DNA of 9,751 nucleotides from contig JAQVHJ010000056.1 in NCBI GenBank assembly GCA_028696285.1, forward strand, positions 1 through 9,751. Direction: 5' to 3'. The notes beneath the pieces were generated by a model. That model was not told where the DNA came from, ran no database searches, and worked only from the letters and a program-made list of their open reading frames with translations. The stretch comes from a bacterium. Lineage in GTDB: Bacteria; AUK180; JAQVHJ01. Every line of letters starts with the position of its first letter. The stretch's first letter is position 1. A program made the position numbers and the translations under genes. This document shows positions 1-6,900 of this stretch, one piece after another.

Positions 1-275
1 TCAGCGTCCTCTGCGGTGAAATATCACATTCTCCTGCTGTCTAAGTATCCTTCGCTCTCTGGTTCATTATATTGTTATCATCTTAAAATCAACTAAGTAA
101 TTTTTCATCCTTTTGCGATTCCGCGGTTAACAAATCTTCTCTGCGTCCTCAGCGTCCTCTGCGGTGAAATATCACATTCTCCTGCTGTCTAAGTATCCTT
201 CGCTCTCTGGTTCATTATATTGTTATCATCTTAAAATCAACTAAGTAATTTTTCATCCTTTTGCGATTCCGCGGT
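1..275. repeat. Tandem 148-bp repeat, two identical 127-bp blocks
   Basis: Positions 1-127 and 149-275 are identical base for base, so the period is 148 bp. The 21-bp stretch at 128-148 joins the copies, and a shortened third unit starts at about 276 (TTCTCTGCGTTCTCTGTGG near 285-303). The joint at 139-165 is itself three 9-mers: CTCTGCGTC, CTCAGCGTC, CTCTGCGGT. The window begins inside the array, so more units may lie to the left. There is no palindromic unit with unique spacers, so it is not a CRISPR, and no reading frame stands out. Identity of the copies implies recent duplication or homogenisation. Diverged relatives lie at 3631-3871. Confidence 0.95.
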
Positions 276-325
276 AAAATAAATTCTCTGCGTTCTCTGT
301 GGTCAAAATGTTAAAAATGAAAGAA

Positions 326-342
326 CCGTCCCTGTTTTTTTT
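326..342 (+). repeat. CCGTCCCTGTTTTT motif, copy 1
   Basis: CCGTCCCTG followed by eight T lies directly after the repeat array and about 60 bp upstream of the first gene. Closely similar words occur at 3925-3943 and, in a variant form, at 2996-3013, all in the same orientation. The short GC-rich core plus T-run resembles an end of a REP-like or IS200-type remnant. That identity is inference. Confidence 0.6.
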
Positions 343-351
343 GAAAGGGGG

Positions 352-380
352 TTGAAAAAGCAGTAAAAATGTGATAATAT
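352..380 (+). promoter_or_regulatory. Sigma70-like promoter of the 403-2997 operon
   Basis: TTGAAA (352-357) and TAATAT (375-380) are separated by 17 bp. TG lies one base before the -10 (TGATAATAT), giving an extended -10. The same spacing and TGTGATAA core recur upstream of the response regulator at 9196-9224, which strengthens both calls. The start of transcription would be near 387. A strong GGAGG site (392-396) follows six bases before the ATG at 403, so the leader would be very short. Confidence 0.55.
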
Positions 381-402
381 TAAGGTAAAGCGGAGGATTG
401 TT

Positions 403-888
403 ATGGTAATGATTAAGGGATTCAATAAGGAAATTAATTATAAGAAACTTTTCCGGTCTTATGAAAAGAATATTGAAAAAGAAATCAGAGTTCTGGAAAA
501 GAAAGCCGGATCGGATTTTAGGTGGAAAGAAGAGATTGCTGCAATTCCGAATCTTTTAAATTTACTTGTTTCAATATTGGATTCTCCGCTTACGCCAACA
601 GTTTACAGAGTCCGGATTATTACTTGCATTGCATATCTTATTGCGCCTGTCGATGTAATTCCCCAGGAGGTTTACGGCTTAGAAGGATATGTTGACGATT
701 TTTCCGCCGTTGTTTTAGTTCTTGATTCAATTAGAAAAAATCTTCCTCAAAAATTGATTCTGGAAAACTGGAAGGGGAAATTTGATATTATTGAGTTTCT
801 TGACAACTCTATTTGTCAGACAAAAGTCTTGTTAGATAAAAATATTCTCAGAGAATTCCAAAGAATATTTGATCCTGAAGGTGAGTAG
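403..888 (+). CDS. YkvA/DUF1232 family small protein
   Basis: This 161-residue protein has the DUF1232 signature at residues 70-105: a helix ending in CIAYLIAPVDVIPQ followed by GLEGYVDDFSAVVLVLDSI. The family hallmark is S/A-P-x-D-x-I-P ... G-x-x-D-D, and all of it is present (P82, D84, P87, G95, D98, D99). The segment is hydrophobic enough to associate with or insert into membrane; the charged N-terminal 45 residues are probably cytosolic helix. The biochemical role of the family is unknown. The ATG at 403 has GGAGG six bases upstream; an ATG at 409 is possible but worse placed. The gene is first in a four-gene operon, with nine bases to the next start. Confidence 0.85.
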   Translation: MVMIKGFNKEINYKKLFRSYEKNIEKEIRVLEKKAGSDFRWKEEIAAIPNLLNLLVSILDSPLTPTVYRVRIITCIAYLIAPVDVIPQEVYGLEGYVDDFSAVVLVLDSIRKNLPQKLILENWKGKFDIIEFLDNSICQTKVLLDKNILREFQRIFDPEGE

Positions 889-897
889 TAAAAAATA

Positions 898-1683
898 ATG
901 GCGGAAATAACCCTTATTCTTAATCTGATAGAAAATGACATCGAATATTTTCAAACATTTTCAGACAAGATACAGGATAGTGAATGCGCTCTCTTTTATA
1001 ATCCCCGGATTCCGAATAGATACGATGCAAACAAGGCAATGTTCATACGCCTGAAAGAATCTGCTCCGGAAGATTTCATTGATAGAATTCTGTCTTTTTA
1101 CAGATACCGCAACTTAATCCCGAGAATTGAGTTGGATCCTTTCGTTCAACCTGAGAATCTTGAAGAAGTTCTTATTGTGAAAAACTGGAATATTGTTTGG
1201 AATAAAGAATATTCTATAATGACTTACAATCCCGGTCAGGCAACAATTCCTGAAACAGAGAGCATCAAGTTTGAGATAAAATATGCGGATTATACGAACC
1301 TTTCCGATTTAATTAAAATCCGGCTTGCCTCTCTTGAAGAAGGAGAACCTCCAGAGATTTATATCAATTCAATTTTATTTGAATGCATGAGCGGAAGAGT
1401 GCAGTATTATATTGTTTATGAAGGTGGAAGTCCTATTTCGAAGGGATGCCTTTTTAAGTATAAAAATCTTTATAGGATTGAAAATATTTCAACCATCCCG
1501 GAATTCAGGAACAGGGGCGCTGCAAGATTTTTAGTTAATTCAATAATTAAAGATAATCATCACAAAGATGCATTGTTCTTTCTCTTTGTTGAACCGGGAA
1601 CAATTGCCGAAAAACTTTATAGAAAAATAGGTTTTGAAACTATTTTCACGGGGCCTTTTAAAATATATACCGGAGAAATTTAA
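898..1683 (+). CDS. GNAT family N-acetyltransferase
   Basis: This 261-residue protein has a C-terminal GNAT fold. Residues 193-212 form the acetyl-CoA-binding motif A (RIENISTIPEFRNRGAARFL), with R-N-R-G-A-A as the pyrophosphate-binding loop in place of the usual Q/R-x-x-G-x-G/A. Residues 230-247 (FVEPGTIAEKLYRKIGFE) form motif B, with the typical A-x-x-L-Y-x-K-x-G-F ending. The N-terminal 120 residues look like a second, more diverged GNAT-like or substrate-recognition domain, and length fits a two-domain GNAT (a single domain is about 150 residues). The acyl acceptor cannot be read from sequence. The start is ATG 898, nine bases after the previous stop. AAGGTGAG (878-885), inside the end of the upstream gene, is the likely ribosome site, suggesting coupling. 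Confidence 0.85.
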   Translation: MAEITLILNLIENDIEYFQTFSDKIQDSECALFYNPRIPNRYDANKAMFIRLKESAPEDFIDRILSFYRYRNLIPRIELDPFVQPENLEEVLIVKNWNIVWNKEYSIMTYNPGQATIPETESIKFEIKYADYTNLSDLIKIRLASLEEGEPPEIYINSILFECMSGRVQYYIVYEGGSPISKGCLFKYKNLYRIENISTIPEFRNRGAARFLVNSIIKDNHHKDALFFLFVEPGTIAEKLYRKIGFETIFTGPFKIYTGEI

Positions 1684-1684
1684 C

Positions 1685-2101
1685 ATGGTTAAGACAGAAT
1701 CGTTTCAAATAAAAACAAATGGATATAATGATACTCAAAATATCACCGAACAGATAAACAAAATTATTTCAAGGGCTGGAATAAACAATGGGATTGCCTT
1801 AGTTTCCTGTCCGGGATCCACGGCAGGAATTACAACGATTGAATTTGAATCGGGGGCCGTTGCGGATTTAAAAAGAACCCTGGAAAAAATTGCTCCGGAA
1901 AATGGAGAGTATCAGCATAACGAGAGATGGCATGACGGTAACGGATATGCGCATGTCAGATCTGCCCTGTTAAAACCATTCTTCTCCGTCTCTGTTATTG
2001 ATGGAGAACTTGTTCTCGGAACGTGGCAGCAGATTATCTTTATTGATTTTGACAATAAATCCAGAACCAGAAAAATTTATGTTCAAATTACAGGTGAATA
2101 A
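1685..2101 (+). CDS. yjbQ: YjbQ/UPF0047 family protein
   Basis: A 138-residue protein covering the whole UPF0047 family, whose usual length is about 135-140. Diagnostic blocks are GSTAGITTIE (residues 44-53), HNERWHDGNGYAHVRSALL (78-96) and the family signature SVSVIDGELVLGTWQQI (101-117). Conserved H78, H83 and H90 sit in the putative metal or active site. Members are often annotated as a secondary thiamine-phosphate synthase, after weak activity reported for E. coli YjbQ; the physiological role is unsettled. The open frame extends upstream to an ATG at 1634, inside the GNAT gene. ATG 1685 is preferred because GGAGA (1672-1676) lies eight bases before it, it follows the previous stop by one base, and it gives the family length. 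The stop overlaps the next ATG (TAATG). Confidence 0.9.
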   Translation: MVKTESFQIKTNGYNDTQNITEQINKIISRAGINNGIALVSCPGSTAGITTIEFESGAVADLKRTLEKIAPENGEYQHNERWHDGNGYAHVRSALLKPFFSVSVIDGELVLGTWQQIIFIDFDNKSRTRKIYVQITGE

Positions 2102-2997
2102 TGAACCACATTTATGAATATGGCATTGATATAATTAAATTCTTCCAGCAGCTTCAGTCCCCGGTCTTAACAAATATTTTTAAAATAATTACGGAGCTTG
2201 GTTCAGAAACTTTTTATATTGTACTATTCCCCTTTATTTTATGGAGTATAAATTTTAAGAAGGGTGTAAAACTCGGGATTGTATTCCTGCTTTCTGTGAT
2301 CCTGAATGAGATTCTGAAGGCGTTGCTCGGTGAACCGCGGCCGTTTGAATTAGTTTCCGGATTAAATCTAATTGAAGAGCACGGGTTCGGAATCCCAAGC
2401 GGACATTCTCAGAGCGCAATTGTTATCTGGGGAATTATTTCAACCTGGACAGATAAAAGAATCGGTAAATTTTTATGCTTCTTAATGATTTTTTTGATCA
2501 GTTTTTCCCGGATTTATCTTGGTGTTCATTTCCCCACAGACATTCTCGGCGGGTGGCTGGTCGGGGGAATTATTCTTTATGTCTATTCCAAATATTCTTC
2601 ACAGGTATCAAATTGGTTAGATGGACTGCAGATGAATATTCAGTTGGGAATCGTTTTATTATTTACAATTATAATTTCTATTACTTTTCCCGTTAAGAAT
2701 CCTGTCGGGTTAAACGGACTTCTCGCCGGATTCGGAATTGGCCTTGCAATTATGTATCAGTATTATTCTTTTCAGTTCGAGCAAAAGATAGTAAAACAAA
2801 CCCTGCGCTTCATTGTCGGGATTGTAATTGTCTTCCCTGTTTACTTCCTTATTCGAAAAATAGTTCCCGTAGAAACATCATGTTTCTATTTCCTTCTCGT
2901 CTATTTAAATAAAATGATTGTAGGCTTCATAATAATTTTCGTTGTTTCATTTATTTTCAAATTACTCCATTTAATTAAATTGGAAAATATAAAATAG
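2101..2997 (+). CDS. PAP2 superfamily membrane phosphatase
   Basis: A 298-residue polytopic membrane protein with all three PAP2 (type 2 phosphatidic acid phosphatase) motifs: K73-x6-R80-P81, P99-S-G-H102, and S136-R137-x5-H143-x3-D147. H143 would be the nucleophile and H102 the general acid. This family dephosphorylates lipid phosphates such as undecaprenyl diphosphate or phosphatidylglycerol phosphate at the outer face of the inner membrane; the substrate here is not determined. Three or more extra hydrophobic helices follow the catalytic core (about 180-293), making it longer than minimal PAP2 enzymes of about 200 residues. The ATG overlaps the YjbQ stop by one base, with AGGTGA immediately upstream, indicating translational coupling. 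It is the last gene of the operon, and its TAG stop lies inside a repeat motif (2996-3013). Confidence 0.92.
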   Translation: MNHIYEYGIDIIKFFQQLQSPVLTNIFKIITELGSETFYIVLFPFILWSINFKKGVKLGIVFLLSVILNEILKALLGEPRPFELVSGLNLIEEHGFGIPSGHSQSAIVIWGIISTWTDKRIGKFLCFLMIFLISFSRIYLGVHFPTDILGGWLVGGIILYVYSKYSSQVSNWLDGLQMNIQLGIVLLFTIIISITFPVKNPVGLNGLLAGFGIGLAIMYQYYSFQFEQKIVKQTLRFIVGIVIVFPVYFLIRKIVPVETSCFYFLLVYLNKMIVGFIIIFVVSFIFKLLHLIKLENIK

Positions 2998-3013
2998 GGA
3001 CGTGTCTGTTTTT
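2996..3013 (+). repeat. GGGACGTGTCTGTTTTT motif, copy 2 (variant)
   Basis: AGGGACGTGTCTG plus five T begins within the TAG stop codon of the PAP2 gene. The core GTCTGTTTTT matches the 3' half of the motif at 326-342 and 3925-3943, in the same orientation. It marks the left boundary of the repeat-rich gap between the convergent genes. Confidence 0.5.
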
Positions 3014-3102
3014 AATTCCTTTAATACCGAGAATAGAAATAGTCTTTAAGACAACGTACAACTGATATTTAGTTTTCCAAATTTTTTAGAGCCAGCCCCA
3101 TC

Positions 3103-3125
3103 TTTAAAGAACGTTGTTCTTTAAA
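3103..3125. repeat. Perfect inverted repeat, 10-bp arms
   Basis: TTTAAAGAAC and GTTCTTTAAA are exact reverse complements separated by GTT. The stem is AT-rich and no T-run follows, so it is a poor intrinsic terminator in either direction. It lies about 100 bp past the PAP2 stop and could act as a 3'-end stabilising hairpin. Confidence 0.65.
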
Positions 3126-3255
3126 TATTAAACAGGTAACGGTAAACTGTAAAAACAAATTCAATATAAAATAACTCTGTTCCCAAAATTACATTGATAT
3201 TATTCTGAAAAAGATAAATCTCTGAACTCAGCAAATGTTTTACTACAATTACAAT

Positions 3256-3301
3256 CCCATCATTGAAATGGTGGGCTACAACCATTCTATCCCTACGGGA
3301 T
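3256..3301. repeat. Two-hairpin repeat module
   Basis: CCCATCAT-TGAA-ATGGTGGG (3256-3275) forms an 8-bp stem with one G-T pair. Thirteen bases later ATCCC-TAC-GGGAT (3289-3301) forms a 5-bp stem. The text around the second (CATTCTATCCCTACGGGATG) resembles a short intergenic repeat I associate with Bacteroidota-like genomes; that recall is not verified here. Paired hairpins of this size are typical of REP/BIME-like elements. Confidence 0.5.
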
Positions 3302-3478
3302 GAAAATAATATAATTTATATGATCTCTGTAACAGAAATAAGTGATTAGTTAATTACTTAATACTAATGATACGGTAATTAGTCTCAATCTGATATCTCA
3401 ATCTCGATCTGATTTATTTTTTTTATATTCTCTTCTTAATCCCATTTATATTATCCTGCGACAAGTGAAGCGAAGTCG

Positions 3479-3506
3479 TCCCGATGTTTCAATGAAACTA
3501 TCGGGA
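3479..3506. repeat. Long imperfect hairpin, 12-bp stem
   Basis: TCCCGAT-GTTTC (3479-3490), loop AAT, then GAAAC-T-ATCGGGA (3494-3506) pair over 12 bp with a single bulged T at 3499. This is the strongest hairpin in the gap. No immediate T-run follows on either strand, so it is more likely a repeat element or mRNA 3'-end stabiliser than a classic terminator. Confidence 0.65.
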
Positions 3507-3630
3507 TCATTCTTGTTGCATTCATTTTTCCGCTAAGCATCAATTGCGGTAAACATCTGCATTTTCTGCATAAATGTTATATTTACATTTTTCAATTTTC
3601 AATTTAATATTTTCAATCTTCTGTTTTTTA

Positions 3631-3871
3631 ACCATCTTCTTCATGTTCTCCGTGGTTAAAATCACATTCAAATGCTCTTTAAGTAACCTTCGATTTCTGG
3701 TTCTAAGGAACTTAATAGTTTTAAACACAACATCCTTTATGTACTTCATGTACTTCATGGTTAAAAATACACTCTCTTGCATATCAAGTATCGATAGGTA
3801 TTTGGTTCAGAATATTAATTTAACTTAATATCAACCAAGTAAATTTTCATTCTTTTGCGCTTCTGTGGTTA
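3631..3871. repeat. Two diverged copies of the left-edge repeat
   Basis: Two successive units match the 1-275 repeat with many substitutions and small deletions. Unit A (about 3649-3735) retains GTGGTTAAAATCACATTC, TAAGTAACCTTCG and TTCTGGTTC. Unit B (about 3754-3871) retains GGTTAAAAATACACTC, ATCAAGTATC, TTGGTTCAGAATATT, ATCAACCAAGTAAATTTTC, TTCTTTTGCGCTTCTGTGG and AATATCTCTTC. The distances between successive GGT ends are 105 and 108 bp, against 110 bp in the intact copies. Unit B opens with three 9-mers (TTTATGTAC, TTCATGTAC, TTCATGGTT; 3736-3762) that parallel the 9-mers at 139-165. Confidence 0.8.
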
Positions 3872-3902
3872 AATATCTCTTCCAACTCTTGTCAAAGTTC
3901 CT

Positions 3903-3923
3903 GTTGAATTTTCAACTTTTTTT
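3903..3923 (+). terminator. Weak intrinsic terminator, plus strand
   Basis: GTTGA-ATTT-TCAAC (3903-3916, extendable to six pairs with a 2-base loop) is followed directly by seven T. The stem is AT-rich, so efficiency is doubtful. It sits about 900 bp past the PAP2 stop and immediately before the 3' end of the opposing gene, where it could stop plus-strand read-through into that gene as antisense. Confidence 0.4.
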
Positions 3924-6900
3924 ACCCCCGTCCCTGTTTTTTTAATGATTTTTCAATGAAAGTAATTATCAAAAAGAATATCATCAGCATTACAATTAAA
4001 TATGATATTTTAAAAGAAAAAATATTGGAACTGAACAGGTACGAAGAATATCCCGCGAAGATGAAAAATGCTGTAAATAAATATGCAGAAAAGTTGTCTT
4101 TAAGGAAGACCATCAAAATTATCAGCAAGGCCGACGCTACTATTAAAAACAACCATAACAGGTAAAGGAATTCTGACATATTGAATTTAGATATTTGTAA
4201 AGCGAAAACCGCGGATAAAACAACAAAATAAATTACCCAAATTTTAAAATTAAAATATTTTTGAATAATAAAATGCAGGATATATAAAAGGACCGCTGTT
4301 AATATAACCGTAATAATACCTGAAAGAAATAATCCCAGGCCCATGAATGAATAATTAATGAAATTTGGGGATAATAATAAAACCGGAATATTCGGTTTAT
4401 TAAAATTCGTTGAAACAATATTATAGAACTTCAAGAAAGAAAATATAACCGCTGCAGAAGTTAATCCTGCGAGTAATGAATCTCCAAAATACCTTGAAGA
4501 GTTGGTTCCCTTAAAAGGAATAATAGAAACAATGCTTGTGTTTATAAATGTAATTTCATAAACGATAATTGCCAAACACCCTATCAAAGCCCCCTGGAAT
4601 AATGCCCCGACAAATTTTGAACCGAATAGAATTATAGTATATTGAAGCAGTTGAATTGAAGTCTGGAAATTAACCAGGTTATTTCTGTATGCAAGTAACC
4701 CGATCGTAAATTTAATTAATGCAATTAACAATGCAAATGTAAATATTTTTTTTATCGGTACTTTTGTTTTGTTCAGGTTTGCAAAGAATGTAAATATTGC
4801 AAGCGCTGTTAAAAGGCCTAAGAATAATATAAAGAGAACAGATAGAATGATTTCTCCTGCGCTCTGTTTATATTTTTCTATTTCCCACTTTTCAGGAATT
4901 TTTAATGCCGGGCCTGAAACAACAACTTCATCACCGATAACATCTGCTGTTATTTTAGGATAAGCTTCGTTGATCTGCGCTTCCGTATCTTTCCACGTGA
5001 AATTATGGTCAGTTCTATTCTTCCTGATAATTGAAGAATTATCAATCAGCTCAAGACGGCCGGGAGTATAGTTAAATTTTTCATTTAACACAGCATTAAC
5101 CAGTTCTTCCGCATCCTCCCGTGAAATGGTTTTTCCGGGAGCATCCTCATCTATTGAATGCTTATACCTGATAACGTCTCCATTTAAAGAAACATATACA
5201 AAATAAGAATTCAATTCGTCCTGTTTAAAGAAATGTACAATATAATAATTAGCCGGAGATAAATATTTTACGATGTAATCTTCTGCTTCTTTTACCGACA
5301 TACTTTCTCTTAAATAATTCAAGTTTTCCTGATATATGTGTCCGGAATATTTTGAGCCTAATCCATACCCTACGTTAAATTCTTCTGTTTTAACGCCTTT
5401 TTCTTTTAGGAAATTTTCTGCATTTACTTTTGCATTTCCGATTGTTTGACTAAGTTTAAATCCAAAGTCAACGGGGTTCCCTCCCTTAACAAGAGAGATC
5501 CAAAGAATGGATATTACAAGAAGGGCAGTCATAAGCCCAACAGTTATTTTATTAATTGGAATGTATTCGGGAAAAGATTCCGCTTCTTCACTTTTTTCTT
5601 CTTCTATCTTCTTTTCATCTTCAATAAACTCATCCTGTTTATTCAGAATTTCCTCTTCATCCGAAAACTCTTTTTTCTTTAAATATGAAATTAATACCCA
5701 TATAAATGGAATAAACACAACGCCGACAACGATTACACCTGATATAATGAAATACAGGTTTTTTGACCCGAACAGGAACATCCCGACCAGCGCAGCATCT
5801 ATTGCATAGTGCCAGATTAATGTTGCAAGAATTCCATAGCGGATCATGATGATCCCCGCAATTATCCCGATTATTCCGACTTCAATTCCGCGGATATAAC
5901 CCGGCTGCTGCGGGTAATTACTGTGAAGAAATCCCCAAAGGAATGCAGGAATGACAACTGCAATGAAATTAGATTTCGTAATCTGTTTCAGGAACGGGAT
6001 TGCAAATACCCTGAATATGAACTCCTCACTCACCGATGCCCATACACCAATTGTCATCGGGAATATCCAGGGAATCCAGGTGTTGACCATTTCACTATAC
6101 TGCGTACTTGACGGAGCCCATGCTCCAAGACTTGTACTTATTTTATAAAATAGAATTACAAAGCCTAAGTGGAACATCGCAAGAATATAACCCCAAACCG
6201 AGCCGAAAAACGCTTCTGAGAACTTAAATCCCCTGAATCGAAATAATTCCTTCATTTGTATCTTATCTTTAAAATACTGCCGGTAAATTGTTTCCCCGGA
6301 AGCAACCGCAAGAAATATCAAAAATCCCTGAAGCAATCCTGATGCGACTCCGGACAGAATAAAAGAAAGGATAAAGGATGAGAAGCTCTGGTTCACATTA
6401 TATCCCGAAAGATAAAAAGGATACATGTTCAGCTGAGAAAGAAGTTGAAGAATAAAGACTAAAATCCCCAATTTAAATGCCAGCTTTAATTTCAGGTCTC
6501 TTTTTACCAAACGATAAACAAAGTTAACAATTATTATAATAAACAGAATTACAAAGAAAATATTCGCAATTGTCTGATAAACAGTGTTTTGAGATCTTAA
6601 TTTTGTGAAATTCCTCTGCCAATCTTCCGGAACCTTGAGAAATTCATCATATTCCCCGACTTCATTACCTTGAACCTTAACTAAATATCTGTATGAAGAT
6701 TTCCCTGCAGAAAATGATTTCAATTCCCATTCAAATTTATAATCAATTCTATTCGGCTGGGTGATTTGTTTTTCTTCCTTCAGCTCAAGGTCTTCAATAT
6801 TTAAACCCGCGACAGATTTCAGGAATTCTTCCGCAGCAGATTTCGCTTCTTCAAGAGAAATACTCGGAACAGCTCTTTCTTCCTCATAAAGATGCCTAAA

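Larger units (their letters stand above)
2998..3921. other. Gene-free, hairpin- and repeat-rich convergent intergenic region
   Basis: No credible gene lies in these 924 bases. Short open frames on either strand at about 3540-3828 have no ribosome site, no recognisable domain and lie in repeat DNA. The region contains, in order, a boundary motif (to 3013), a perfect 10-bp inverted repeat (3103-3125), a two-hairpin module (3256-3301), direct ATCTGAT repeats (about 3387-3412), a long hairpin (3479-3506), diverged copies of the left-edge repeat (3631-3871) and a weak terminator (3903-3923). It looks like a landing site where several small repeat families have accumulated between two gene ends. 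Confidence 0.75.

Noticed and set aside
1..300. CRISPR array
   Set aside because: The repeat is 127 bp with a 21-bp junction and is not a 24-47-bp repeat with unique spacers; no cas genes are present.
1634..1684. Upstream ATG that would add 17 residues to the YjbQ protein
   Set aside because: It lies inside the GNAT gene without a ribosome site and exceeds the family length; ATG 1685 has GGAGA at a good distance.
3540..3828. Two overlapping short open frames on opposite strands
   Set aside because: They lie in diverged repeat DNA, have no ribosome sites, and their products are low-complexity Ile/Lys/Phe-rich chains.
5446..6148. Several plus-strand open frames opposite the CPBP gene
   Set aside because: They are antisense shadows of a strongly supported coding frame with recognisable catalytic motifs.
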